Assembly (NCBI GenBank): GCA_030753265.1
Contig: JASMCQ010000059.1
Coordinates: 1 to 27,592 of the forward strand
Source: Dehalococcoidia bacterium
GTDB taxonomy: Bacteria; Chloroflexota; Dehalococcoidia; UBA3495
DNA: 27,592 nucleotides
Direction: 5' to 3'
The position numbers and the translations under genes are program-made. The notes below the pieces were generated by a model that made no database searches, was not told the DNA's origin, and saw nothing but the letters and a program-made list of their open reading frames with translations. Below, one piece after another: positions 1-7,194 of the stretch. Each line of letters starts with the position of its first letter. The first letter of the stretch is position 1.

Positions 1-211
1 ACTATACCTACAATTCAGGGGCCGCACCACTTTCACATCACCACGAACCACCACACCGGACCCTCAAGGAGTTCGCCCAAGCTCTACCACACCCCTGATC
101 TCTCAGGTCCCAAACTGTCCCATTTGTGCTGGTTGCCAACAGTCACCACGAAGGGCCCTGTTCAGGGCAACAACTTATCGCGATTGAGGTTGCGGAGCCC
201 AGCTGGCCTGT
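1..211. other. Left edge without a recognisable gene
   Basis: I see no convincing coding sequence here. The segment 168-186 (a CAACAACTT...CGCGATTG pattern) is closely matched at 2908-2926, downstream of the MITE-like element, so part of this edge belongs to an interspersed repeat family. Confidence 0.4.
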
Positions 212-650
212 TTAGGCGATAACCAGCGGTACCCGCATCTCCGCAGGCGTCAGCCCGGAGTGGTGGGAGACGTCGCCGGTTATTTGAGCGGGTCCGCTTC
301 CTGGACGATACTCGATTACGTCGCTTCCGGCGGAGATGGCGATCAGGTCGCCCATGCGCCGCCTGGTGTGAGGCAAGATGGGGCCGGGGCCAAACAGGTG
401 CAGGGCCTCGGCCTCGTCCAACGTGATAAGCAGGAACCGGTCGCCGAACCTCTCCCGAAAACGCGCGCGGACCCGCTCGTGGGCGCCGTCGCAGACGTGA
501 AGGTAAAGCACCCTCGCGTCCCCCGAAGGATTGAACCTCAGCATCAGATCAGAGGGTCGGACCCTCTGATCTGATGCTTCGTCCCATCGGCCACGTCTAG
601 AAAACCGTGGTCGGCGCTCAGCACGATGCGGCCGCGGCCGGCCCAGGTGA
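212..650 (-). pseudogene. Alkaline phosphatase superfamily protein, C-terminal remnant
   Basis: This is the C-terminal part of a type I phosphodiesterase/nucleotide pyrophosphatase-like enzyme, a metal-dependent phosphate-ester hydrolase. On the minus strand one frame reads GRIVLSADHGFLDV, containing the metal-binding DHG motif of the family. A second frame continues with YLHVCDG, a 'RFGDRFLLIT' strand and ends in HHSGLTPAEMRVPLVIA, the typical family C-terminus with a metal-binding histidine. The two frames are separated by a frameshift near 553-560, where CTGAT is duplicated in tandem. Removing one CTGAT restores a continuous reading ...GSDPLMLRFNPSGDA. The N-terminal two thirds, including the nucleophile Thr/Ser region, are absent: recognisable protein stops shortly before the repeat at 709-776. 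The gene cannot be functional as it stands. The family call is good; the exact substrate is unknown. Confidence 0.7.
541..577. repeat. Perfect 37-bp palindrome inside the phosphatase remnant
   Basis: An 18-bp arm (GCATCAGATCAGAGGGTC), one G, and the exact reverse complement of the arm. It sits at the frameshift of the phosphatase remnant. The right arm contains a tandem CTGAT duplication that both breaks the reading frame and completes the palindrome. Confidence 0.9.
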
Positions 651-708
651 AAACCGTTGAACCGCGACGCGGATGGTGGCATCCCCCGAGCAAAGCAACC
701 TTCTCGAT

Positions 709-776
709 GTTCCCTCACCCTCGGTCCCTCTCCCTAAGAGAGAGGGATGCCCTAGCGCAGCTTGGGCCGGGTGAGG
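709..776. repeat. Interspersed palindromic repeat, family A, copy 1
   Basis: This 68-bp element matches 18638-18705 at about 60 of 68 positions without gaps, by eye. It has nested inverted segments: outer CCTCACCC / GGGTGAGG and inner CCCTCTCCC / AGAGGG. No coding potential. It lies exactly between two unrelated gene fragments, so it marks a recombination point or an assembly join. Confidence 0.85.
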
Positions 777-871
777 ACTTCCCGGTCCTCCGGCTCGGGG
801 ACGGGAATCTCCGCCGGCTCCAGCGGGGACCTCTCGACGGGAGCGGCATTCCGAAGCAGCAGGGCCTTCAT
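752..871 (-). pseudogene. Zinc-dependent alcohol dehydrogenase, 5' fragment
   Basis: From an ATG at 871 the minus strand reads MKALLLRNAAPVERSPLEP, then AEIPVPEPEDREVLTRPKLR and a stop. The pattern 'MKAL.L..PAPVE..PLEL.E.P.PEPG.GEVLVRV' is the canonical start of medium-chain Zn alcohol dehydrogenases (GroES-like fold). Homology ends at 'REVLTRP', which is where the family A repeat begins. The stop codon and last residues come from the repeat. The catalytic Zn ligands, the structural Zn lobe and the NAD(P) domain are all missing, so this is a 39-codon remnant of a roughly 340-residue enzyme. An in-frame GTG at 880 (VKTMKAL) is an alternative start. Confidence 0.65.
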
Positions 872-959
872 AGTCTTCACCACGATGTCTCATTCTGGGG
901 AGCCGGCGCATTCGATGGAAAGGGCCGTGGGCTGGCCCCAGGGCAACCGCGTCTCAATT

Positions 960-991
960 GCAAGCGTCCGTTCCCGTTTGGCCTGAGGAGC
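960..991. repeat. Short dispersed repeat, copy 1
   Basis: The pattern GCAAGCGTCCGTTCCCG followed by TTTGGCCTGAGGAGC recurs at 2647-2675 with two substitutions and a 3-base gap. It is non-coding and lies between the ADH fragment and the MFS gene. Nothing else is recognised between 881 and 1166. Confidence 0.6.
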
Positions 992-1166
992 GATGCCACG
1001 GGAGCGAACCGCGACGACACTTGCCCGTTGGCCGGAAGCCCTTTCTCCTGGGTTGGGGCCATTGGCCAAACTACCCAACATCGCGGACTAGCCAAGCCAC
1101 GGCGGCACGCCCCGAAGCAGTGCCGGTGGTGCGCCAGGGCGAGGCCTTTCGGTGCGGGATCGAGCC

Positions 1167-2482
1167 TTAACCGGGACCGATGCCCCTCGGTGCTCCAGTC
1201 CTGGGCGCAAGCCGGTCCGGCATGAACCAGAACATCAGCGCCGACAGCAACATCAGCGATCCCACCGGCGCGGCGAACCACGCGTAGCTCTGAGTAACGT
1301 CGAAGGTCCAGCCTGCCAGCAGGGGAGCCCCCATACCCATCACGCCGGCCACGGTCTCGAGCAATCCGCTGACGGTGGCATAGTACCGTCGGCCGAACAG
1401 ATCGGCCACCATCGCGGAGTATACGGTGTATATCGGCTCGGAGAGCGCGAAGAGCACCAGGATAAGCGCCATCTGCCCGGCCCTGAGATCGTCCGTGACG
1501 ACCAGCGCAAACCACGCCAGACCCCGCAGGACGTTGGCCGAGGCTATTATCCTTCCCTTGGGCCACTTGTCTCCAACCCATCCCGCGATCAACACCCAGG
1601 GAATGCCGGCGATCGCCATTACTCCCACGAGGGCTCCCGCAGTCGTCTCCTCGATTCCCTTCCAGGTCATGATGGCCACCAGGTGCAGGCCCATGCTTGA
1701 GGCGACTACGGTCTGTAAGCCTATATTGATCGAGAGAAGCCAGAAGACTCTCGTCCGGACCGCCTCCCCTGCCGTCAGGTCGGGCTGCGCCGGTCCCGGT
1801 TGAGGAGTGGTCCCGCGGGAGGGTGGTGACGGCCGCTCGGGCGAATCGCCATCAGGCCGCAGCCCCAGGCGCTCCGGAGAGCCGCCTATTTGGGTGGCCA
1901 GCGGAAGCACGACGGCCCAGATACCCACGCCCACGATCAGCGCAGTGGTCCTCCAGTCCAGCGCGCTCACCCCAACGGCAAGGAGCGGCGGCAGGACGGT
2001 GGCCCCCATCGAGAAGCCCAGGCTGGATGCTGCCATGGCCCGGGCGCGCTTTCTCGCGAACCATCGCGCCACCGCGGCGGAGGAGCACGATAGGAAGGCC
2101 CTCATGCCCAGGCTAATGAACCCGACCAAGGCTATCATTAGAAGGGCGTAGGAGGTCGTCCAGCTGAGCATTACAAACCCAAGCCCACCAATCAACGCGC
2201 CGACACAAACAGCACCCTCCCGGGGCCAAGGCGGTCGATCAGCGCGCCCATGAACGGGCCGAGTACCGTTGGAATGATCTTGTTTACCGTAAATGGCAGC
2301 GAGGCGGCGGCGCGACTGAGGCCAAGATCGCGGGTGATGGGCAAGAAGAATATCGCGAATCCCGGAGAGTAGGTGCCGTCGTGCACCGCGTTGACGCCAA
2401 AGGTCGCCGCCACGACCCGCCATCCGTGGTACTGCCCGCCCACTTTTCGTTTCAAGGCCGAAAATATCGAGCGCATGCCCAT
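1167..2482 (-). pseudogene. MFS transporter, broken by a frameshift
   Basis: A 12-helix major facilitator superfamily permease of the inner membrane, resembling MCT/oxalate-formate antiporter-type members; the substrate cannot be told. The N-terminal part starts at ATG 2482 (MGMRSIFSALKRK) and carries helices 1-3 with the family loop motif 'GPFMGALIDRLGPGR'. At about 2202-2206 the frame is lost (…RVLFVSAR-stop). The neighbouring frame takes over immediately with VGALIGGLGFVMLS and runs through the remaining helices to TAA at 1167. Deleting two bases (2202-2203) would give a seamless RVLFVGALIGG. A longer in-frame extension up to 2606 exists in the second frame, but its N-terminus does not look like protein. 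Either a recent pseudogene or a sequencing error. Full length would be about 437 residues, normal for the family. Confidence 0.8.
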
Positions 2483-2646
2483 GGCTAGGGATGGTATCCC
2501 GCGCGTGAGCGGGCGTCAATGCCACGGAGGACGGGACACGAGCCCTATTCTCACCCCTGGAATACCCCAGTCGGAGATACCGGATGAGGAGGATTTGGCC
2601 CTTCAACCAAGCATCGAGTCTAGCAGCCTAATCCAGGGCCGGTAAC

Positions 2647-2675
2647 GCAAGCGTCCGTGCCCGCTTGGCCGGAGC
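2647..2675. repeat. Short dispersed repeat, copy 2
   Basis: Same orientation and sequence family as 960-991, lacking three bases of that copy. The two copies bracket the MFS pseudogene. Confidence 0.6.
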
Positions 2676-2743
2676 AATTCTGAAACAGGGAGAGAAGCGG
2701 CCCGCCGGCTCACCCCTCCTAGCTTACCTTATCGCTAGTCTGG

Positions 2744-2896
2744 TGTCTCGTAAATGGCGTGATAGGCGGCCCGTCATCCCGGCGAAGGCCGGGATCCAGA
2801 AAGCGCTTCTCTGGGTACCGGCCCCGATGCTGTCGGGGACGAATAGGCATTGAGCATGTCGCACGAATTCGCCTAGATAAGGTTATTTACGAGACA
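2744..2896. mobile_element. MITE-like element with inverted ends
   Basis: The ends carry a perfect 12-bp inverted repeat, TGTCTCGTAAAT at 2744-2755 and its complement at 2885-2896. Weaker symmetry extends outwards (CTAG) and inwards (a GATAGGCG / CTAGGCG-like box), so the full element may span about 2730-2905. Inside are two hairpins: ATCCCGGC-GAAG-GCCGGGAT at 2776-2795 and CCCCGA / TCGGGG at 2822-2838. It has no coding capacity, as expected for a non-autonomous miniature element moved by a transposase in trans. I did not identify a target-site duplication. Confidence 0.5.
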
Positions 2897-3163
2897 GTGC
2901 GCTAGAACAACAACTTGGCGCGATTGGCCGGTGGGCCAGTCCCGGCGCAACCTCCGGGCCGGCAGGACAGTGCTCCCCGGAGCGGCTTCAGGTAGAGTGG
3001 CCTGAAAATTGCCACCGGGAACAAACTGCCGTAGACTTCTGTCGAACGGCAGCTTTCTCGGTCTTCCCTCGTCTTAACTGGGACAGGGCCGGCGCGGCCG
3101 GACCGGCGCGGCCGCCGATGGGAAGCGGCCTGCCCAGCCGGATCAAGTTACACGGGAGGCGGG

Positions 3164-4150
3164 ATGCGCGTAGACATGCACGCTCACCACGTGCCACCGG
3201 CGACCCTCAAGGCCGTCGAGGACGGCCCCTCACGCTATGGCGTCCACCTGGAGGCAACCGAGGCGGGCCGGCAGTGTCTCTGCTTCGACTACGGACTGAA
3301 ACTCAGGCCCTTCTTTGACACCCTGCTGGACCTGGAGAAGCGCTGGGAGACGATGGACCGCCAGGGCGTGGACCGCCAGGTCCTCTCGGGTTGGACGGAC
3401 CTGTTCGGCTACGAGATGCCGCCGGAGGAAGGGGCGCTCTGGCACCGTCTGATGAACGAAAGGCTGGGCGAGGTGGCCCAGAAACACTCCGGGCGCGTTT
3501 CCATGCTGGCGTCGGTGCCCCTTCAGGATGCGGACCTGGCGGCGGCGGAGTTGGAGCACGGAATCAAGCAGTGTGGGGCCGTTGGGGGAGTGATCGCCGC
3601 CAGCGTGAAGGGCGCCAACCTGGGAGAGGCGGACCTGGACCGGTTCTGGGCCGCCGCCGTCGAGCTAGACGTGCCCCTGTTCATCCATCCGACTCAGCCC
3701 ATCCCAGACCCCAGGGCCATCAAGCATGGCATGGTAATCATAGCCCAATTCCTCTACGATTCCACCCTGACTGCAGGCTCGCTAGTGTTCAGCGGCGCGC
3801 TGGACCGCTTTCCCAAGCTGAATCTGATACTGCCCCACGGCGGAGGCTTTTTCCCCTATCAGGCCGGCCGCTTCGACCGGATTTATCGAAACTTGGGGCC
3901 CCAAGCAGCGCCGGCCCAGCCGCCTTCGGCATATCTGAGCCGCTTCTATTACGACACCATCCTGCATCATCCGGCGGCCCTGGGCTATCTGCGGGACATG
4001 GTCGGGAGCCAACAACTGCTGATGGGCACGGACTACCCCTTCCCCGTGGACGATCAGGCCCCGCTGCAGATGCTGGAGGAGACTGGTTTCCCAGCCGGCG
4101 AGATCGCCCAAATATCCGGGGACAACGCTCGACGGCTGTTCCGGATTTAA
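3164..4150 (+). CDS. Amidohydrolase family 2 protein (ACMSD-like)
   Basis: A cytoplasmic TIM-barrel metal enzyme of the amidohydrolase-2 family, which includes aminocarboxymuconate-semialdehyde decarboxylase, gamma-resorcylate decarboxylase and related decarboxylases or hydrolases. At 328 residues it has the family length. The metal and catalytic residues are all visible: the HxH at H6/H8 (MHAHH), H175 (LFIHPTQP), H225 in PHGGG and D290 in MGTDYPFP. These sit at nearly the same positions as in ACMSD. The start is set by GGGAGG 5 bases upstream of ATG 3164. It is the first of three plus-strand metabolic genes, 125 bp before the methyltransferase, so co-transcription is possible but not shown. 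The substrate is not predictable; the aromatic-acid decarboxylase versus hydrolase choice is open. Confidence 0.9.
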   Translation: MRVDMHAHHVPPATLKAVEDGPSRYGVHLEATEAGRQCLCFDYGLKLRPFFDTLLDLEKRWETMDRQGVDRQVLSGWTDLFGYEMPPEEGALWHRLMNERLGEVAQKHSGRVSMLASVPLQDADLAAAELEHGIKQCGAVGGVIAASVKGANLGEADLDRFWAAAVELDVPLFIHPTQPIPDPRAIKHGMVIIAQFLYDSTLTAGSLVFSGALDRFPKLNLILPHGGGFFPYQAGRFDRIYRNLGPQAAPAQPPSAYLSRFYYDTILHHPAALGYLRDMVGSQQLLMGTDYPFPVDDQAPLQMLEETGFPAGEIAQISGDNARRLFRI

Positions 4151-4275
4151 GGCGGCGCCCCACGGGCTGGCCAAGCGTGGGCACACACACCCTCAGGTCA
4201 GGGCCTTCAACCCACCTCAAAATGAAGCTGGCGGATGGGGGTCCAAAGTAGCAAGCGAGTATGGAAGGAGAGGCA

Positions 4276-5217
4276 ATGACACCGGCGGAATCACTACAAT
4301 CCAGGTTGATCGCGGGGAACATCGTCATCATGGACGGCGGCACCGGCACGGAGCTACCGCGGCGAGGGGTGCCCCTGTGCCCGGCAACCTGGTCCGGGAG
4401 GGCCACCCTCACCCACCCGGAAGTAATCCGCGAGATCCATGAAGACTTCATTCGAGCCGGAGCCGAGGTCATAATCACCAACACCTTCTCCACCTCGCGG
4501 TCCCTACTCGAAACGGGGGGCCTCGCCGGCCAGACCTCCGAGATCAACCGGCTGGCGGTGAGGATGGCCCGGGAAGCACGGGACACCGTGGCTTCCGCCA
4601 AGAGAGTGGTTGTCGCCGGCTCCATGTCCGCCTTCGTCCCCAAGCTCGACCCTACCGTTACGCCTTCGTACGAGGCAGCCCTCGCCGACTACCGGGAGCA
4701 GGCTCAGATACTGGCCGACGAGGGTGTGGACCTTTTCGTGCTGGAAATGATGGTCCGGTCCCTCGACACCAAGGCGGCGGTCCAAGCGGCATCCGAGACC
4801 GGCCTGCCGATCTGGGTTGGCTATACACTTCAGCAGGATGAAGGCGGCCTCTACCTGGGCATTCGTGGGAAACACGTCCATGAGGGAATCGGGGAGGCGG
4901 TCAAAGCGGTAGAGTCCATGGGTGTCTCCGCCTTCTTCATCATGCACTCAAGAGTCGAGGACACGTTGCCTGGAATCCAGGTATTGCGGCAGCACACCTC
5001 TCTTCCCGTCGGCGCCTACGCTCACTCCATGGAATTCTCTCCCGGGCAGCTGTACACCGGTCCCATGATCGTCCGCCCCAGCACCGCCGCCGAATACCTC
5101 GGCCACGCCCAGGATTGGGTTAACCTGGGGGCCCAGGTGATCGGAGGTTGTTGCGGCGTCACTCCGGAGCACATCAGGGCTCTCAGCAACGGTCTGCCCT
5201 CGAACAGGCCCTCATAA
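4276..5217 (+). CDS. Homocysteine S-methyltransferase family protein
   Basis: A Zn-dependent methyltransferase barrel of the MetH-N/BHMT/MmuM family, which moves a methyl group onto a thiol such as homocysteine. It has 313 residues. The N-terminal MDGGTGTEL (19-27) and the TNTF segment (68-71) are family hallmarks. The C-terminal VIGGCCGVTPEHI supplies two zinc cysteines, C292 and C293. The usual third ligand, a Cys in a 'G(I/V)NC' strand, is not present: the equivalent strand reads AFFIMHSRVEDT, with H224 near that position. The enzyme may therefore use a Cys2His site, bind zinc differently, or act on another substrate. I chose ATG 4276 because GGAGAGG lies just upstream; ATG 4261 is in frame but has no ribosome site. 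bioB follows after 44 bp. Confidence 0.88.
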   Translation: MTPAESLQSRLIAGNIVIMDGGTGTELPRRGVPLCPATWSGRATLTHPEVIREIHEDFIRAGAEVIITNTFSTSRSLLETGGLAGQTSEINRLAVRMAREARDTVASAKRVVVAGSMSAFVPKLDPTVTPSYEAALADYREQAQILADEGVDLFVLEMMVRSLDTKAAVQAASETGLPIWVGYTLQQDEGGLYLGIRGKHVHEGIGEAVKAVESMGVSAFFIMHSRVEDTLPGIQVLRQHTSLPVGAYAHSMEFSPGQLYTGPMIVRPSTAAEYLGHAQDWVNLGAQVIGGCCGVTPEHIRALSNGLPSNRPS

Positions 5218-5261
5218 AAGATGAGTAGCGCCCCATTCCATCAAGGAACCCGTGGCCTGAG

Positions 5262-6275
5262 ATGAATTACCAGGTATTGGCTGAAACAGCTTTGTCGGGG
5301 GGAGAGCTGTCGCGAGACCAGTGCTACGCCGTCCTGGAAAGCCCCAACGCCGACATCCTCCAGCTTTTGGACGCCGCGTTCCGGGTCCGGCGGCACTTCC
5401 GGGGCGCCGGCGTCCGCCTGCACATGCTGGTGAATGCCAAGAGCGGACTCTGCTCCGAGGACTGCCACTATTGCTCCCAGTCTCGGCTGTCGACGGCGGG
5501 AATCGAAAAATACCCCTGGCTCAGCGAGGAGGCCCTGCTGGAGGGGGCCAGGCGAGCCAAGGAATCCCGGTCCCGGCGCTACTGTATCGTCGCCAGCGGC
5601 AAGGGACCCACGGACCGGGAAATGGACTATCTGGTCCGGGTGGGCCAAGCCATCAAGAGCCAGGTCGACATCGAAATCTGCTGCTCGGTGGGCCTGCTCA
5701 CCGAGTCGCAGGCCCGCCAATTGAAGAGTGCGGGAGTGGAGCAACTCAACCACAATCTGAACACCAGCCGGCGGTACTATCCGCAGGTGTGTACGACCCA
5801 CACCTACGAGGACCGTTTGGACACCCTCAATGCGGCCCGGCGCGCCGGTCTTCATCTTTGCACCGGCATCATATTCGGCCAGGGTGAAACCGCGGACGAC
5901 ATCATCGAAGTCGCGTTGGCCTTGCGGGCGTTGGAGCCGGAGTCGCTGCCGGTCAACTTCCTGCACCCGATTCCGGGAACGCCCTTCGAGCACTTCAGCT
6001 ATCTGACACCCCATCAGTGCCTTCGCATCTTGTATCTGTTGCGGTTCCTGTGTCCCGCCCAGGAAATCCGGCTGGCCGGAGGGCGGGAGTACCATTTGCG
6101 AAGCTTGCAGCCGCTGGCGCTCTATCCCGCCGATTCCATCTTCGTTGATGGGTACCTCACCACGCCGGGACAATCCCCGAAAGAAGCCTGGCAGATGATC
6201 CGGGACATGGGCTTTGAGGTCGAAGGACCCGCGGGTGAGGCCGGTCCGGCGGGCGGAGAAACCCCGAGTCTCTAG
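5262..6275 (+). CDS. bioB: Biotin synthase
   Basis: A radical SAM enzyme that inserts sulfur into dethiobiotin, the last step of biotin synthesis. It has 337 residues, a normal length. The radical SAM cluster motif CxxxCxxC is C64, C68, C71 (LCSEDCHYCSQS). The auxiliary [2Fe-2S] ligands are also visible: C108 (RYCIVASG), C140 (EICCSVGLL), C200 (LCTGIIFGQGE) and R270 (IRLAGGRE), matching E. coli C97, C128, C188 and R260 in order. All catalytic features are intact, so I expect activity. No other biotin gene (bioA, bioD, bioF) is in the window. Biotin would serve carboxylases of acyl-CoA metabolism, which fits a methylmalonyl-CoA-type mutase at 25495, but this is inference. The ribosome site before ATG 5262 is weak. 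Confidence 0.95.
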   Translation: MNYQVLAETALSGGELSRDQCYAVLESPNADILQLLDAAFRVRRHFRGAGVRLHMLVNAKSGLCSEDCHYCSQSRLSTAGIEKYPWLSEEALLEGARRAKESRSRRYCIVASGKGPTDREMDYLVRVGQAIKSQVDIEICCSVGLLTESQARQLKSAGVEQLNHNLNTSRRYYPQVCTTHTYEDRLDTLNAARRAGLHLCTGIIFGQGETADDIIEVALALRALEPESLPVNFLHPIPGTPFEHFSYLTPHQCLRILYLLRFLCPAQEIRLAGGREYHLRSLQPLALYPADSIFVDGYLTTPGQSPKEAWQMIRDMGFEVEGPAGEAGPAGGETPSL

Positions 6276-6300
6276 TACTCAATCAGGTCGACTGAGTACT
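6274..6300. repeat. Stem-loop at the end of bioB
   Basis: AGTACTCA (6274-6281) pairs exactly with TGAGTACT (6293-6300). It overlaps the last two bases of the bioB stop codon. No T-run follows, so it is at best an atypical terminator or an RNA-stabilising hairpin. Confidence 0.45.
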
Positions 6301-6729
6301 GAACTGAGTCCTAATCTGCATTCCTAAAGGTCGGACCCCCGGCAACCGGCCGCTGCTCCCCACCAAAAGCAAAGCACCGATCGCTATCTCCGGCCCCTGC
6401 ATCTTCATATCTCCGGCCACCAACCAGGGCTCCGTGGCTGAACAATGATCAATTTTGGTCATTTGATTAGAACTTGCCCAAAATTGGTCTTTAATATCGT
6501 TGACATAACAGCAGCCAGGCCGCTAAGTTCTGCCTAAAGGGAAGGGAATAGTGCGAGAGATTGTGGGCGGAGGAGATCCCCGTTACCCACCTCATTTTGC
6601 CGGCCCAGGGGCGCCAAGACCCCCGGTCAGCTTTCACCACCTTGTCCGCCCTCCGGACCACCAATCGAACCCGCATTCCCAGTCCGAAAATCTCAAGTCA
6701 CAACTTCAAGGAGCCCAGGAGGACTCGAA
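6301..6729. other. Leader region before the zinc-ribbon gene
   Basis: No gene seen. The stretch 6440-6510 is strikingly AT-rich for this genome and contains the inverted repeat and promoter-like hexamer listed separately. The rest has no feature I can name. Confidence 0.5.
6450..6529 (+). promoter_or_regulatory. Operator-like inverted repeat and candidate promoter
   Basis: CAATTTTGG (6450-6458) and CCAAAATTG (6478-6486) form a perfect inverted repeat with a 19-base spacer. Fourteen bases downstream is a perfect -35 hexamer TTGACA (6500-6505), with a weak -10 candidate TAAGTT (6524-6529) at 18-bp spacing. This arrangement suggests a repressor or activator site overlapping the promoter of the zinc-ribbon gene. 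The -10 match is poor, so the start point is uncertain. Confidence 0.4.
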
Positions 6730-6921
6730 ATGTTGGCCCAGCAGCAGCCCATCGCGGTGGCAGAGAAGGAAGCAGCCTTAACCCTTTGCCGCCACCATTG
6801 GATCATTGAACCGGCCAATGGCCCGGTGAGCCGGGGAGTCTGCCGGAACTGCCAGGAGACCCGGCAGTTCCGGAATTCCGTCGACGACCTGGATCGGGAA
6901 CTTCAGAGCGACCCGGTTTAG
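6730..6921 (+). CDS. Small zinc-ribbon-like protein
   Basis: A 63-residue protein with a C-x2-H ... C-x2-C pattern: C20, H23 (CRHH), then C38 and C41 (GVCRNC), separated by WIIEPANGPVSRG. Four such ligands predict one structural zinc. The motif 'C.HHW.IE.P.GP.S.GVC..C...R.F.N' recurs in small uncharacterised proteins of Chloroflexota and Actinomycetota as I recall them. AGGAGG at 6716-6721 lies 8 bases before ATG, an excellent ribosome site for so short a gene. The C-terminus (DDLDRELQSD) is acidic. It precedes the CetZ-like gene by 273 bp on the same strand. Its function is unknown; RNA, DNA or protein binding are all possible. Confidence 0.75.
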   Translation: MLAQQQPIAVAEKEAALTLCRHHWIIEPANGPVSRGVCRNCQETRQFRNSVDDLDRELQSDPV

Positions 6922-7194
6922 CGGGGCGCTGAAACCGGGGACCAACTCGGCAAGCCGGAGCGCCAAGCCGCCCAGGGTGTGACCCACGCACCACGAGACC
7001 CACTGGCCGGCCCGAAAATAATTGACACCACCCGGTAACCCCGAGTCCTTTGCGGGAAGTACCGGGAGAGGCGGAGGAGACCCCTGGCCTCAGATACGTT
7101 GCCGCCACGGGTGGCCCAGTATGAGGTTATCGGATCAGTAGCTCCGGCCCGGCCCAGCCTCGATGGGCCGATCAATAAGGGGAGGCTTCAAGAG

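Larger units (their letters stand above)
2483..3163. other. Gene-free repeat-bearing region
   Basis: This is the 680-bp gap between the divergent MFS gene and the amidohydrolase. It holds a short dispersed repeat at 2647-2675 and a MITE-like element at about 2730-2905. A copy of the 1-211 edge repeat follows at 2908-2926. A stem-loop lies at 3026-3052 (CTGCCGT / ACGGCAG). A tandem CCGGCGCGGCCG duplication lies near 3090-3113. I see no gene. Confidence 0.6.

Noticed and set aside
1152..2151. Plus-strand open frames across the MFS gene
   Set aside because: They lie antisense to a clear membrane transporter, have skewed Arg/Pro/Gly composition and no family pattern; they are GC-rich shadows.
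2744..2896. CRISPR or insertion-sequence remnant
   Set aside because: There is only one inverted pair and no repeated spacer pattern, and no transposase reading; a MITE-like element is the more economical reading.
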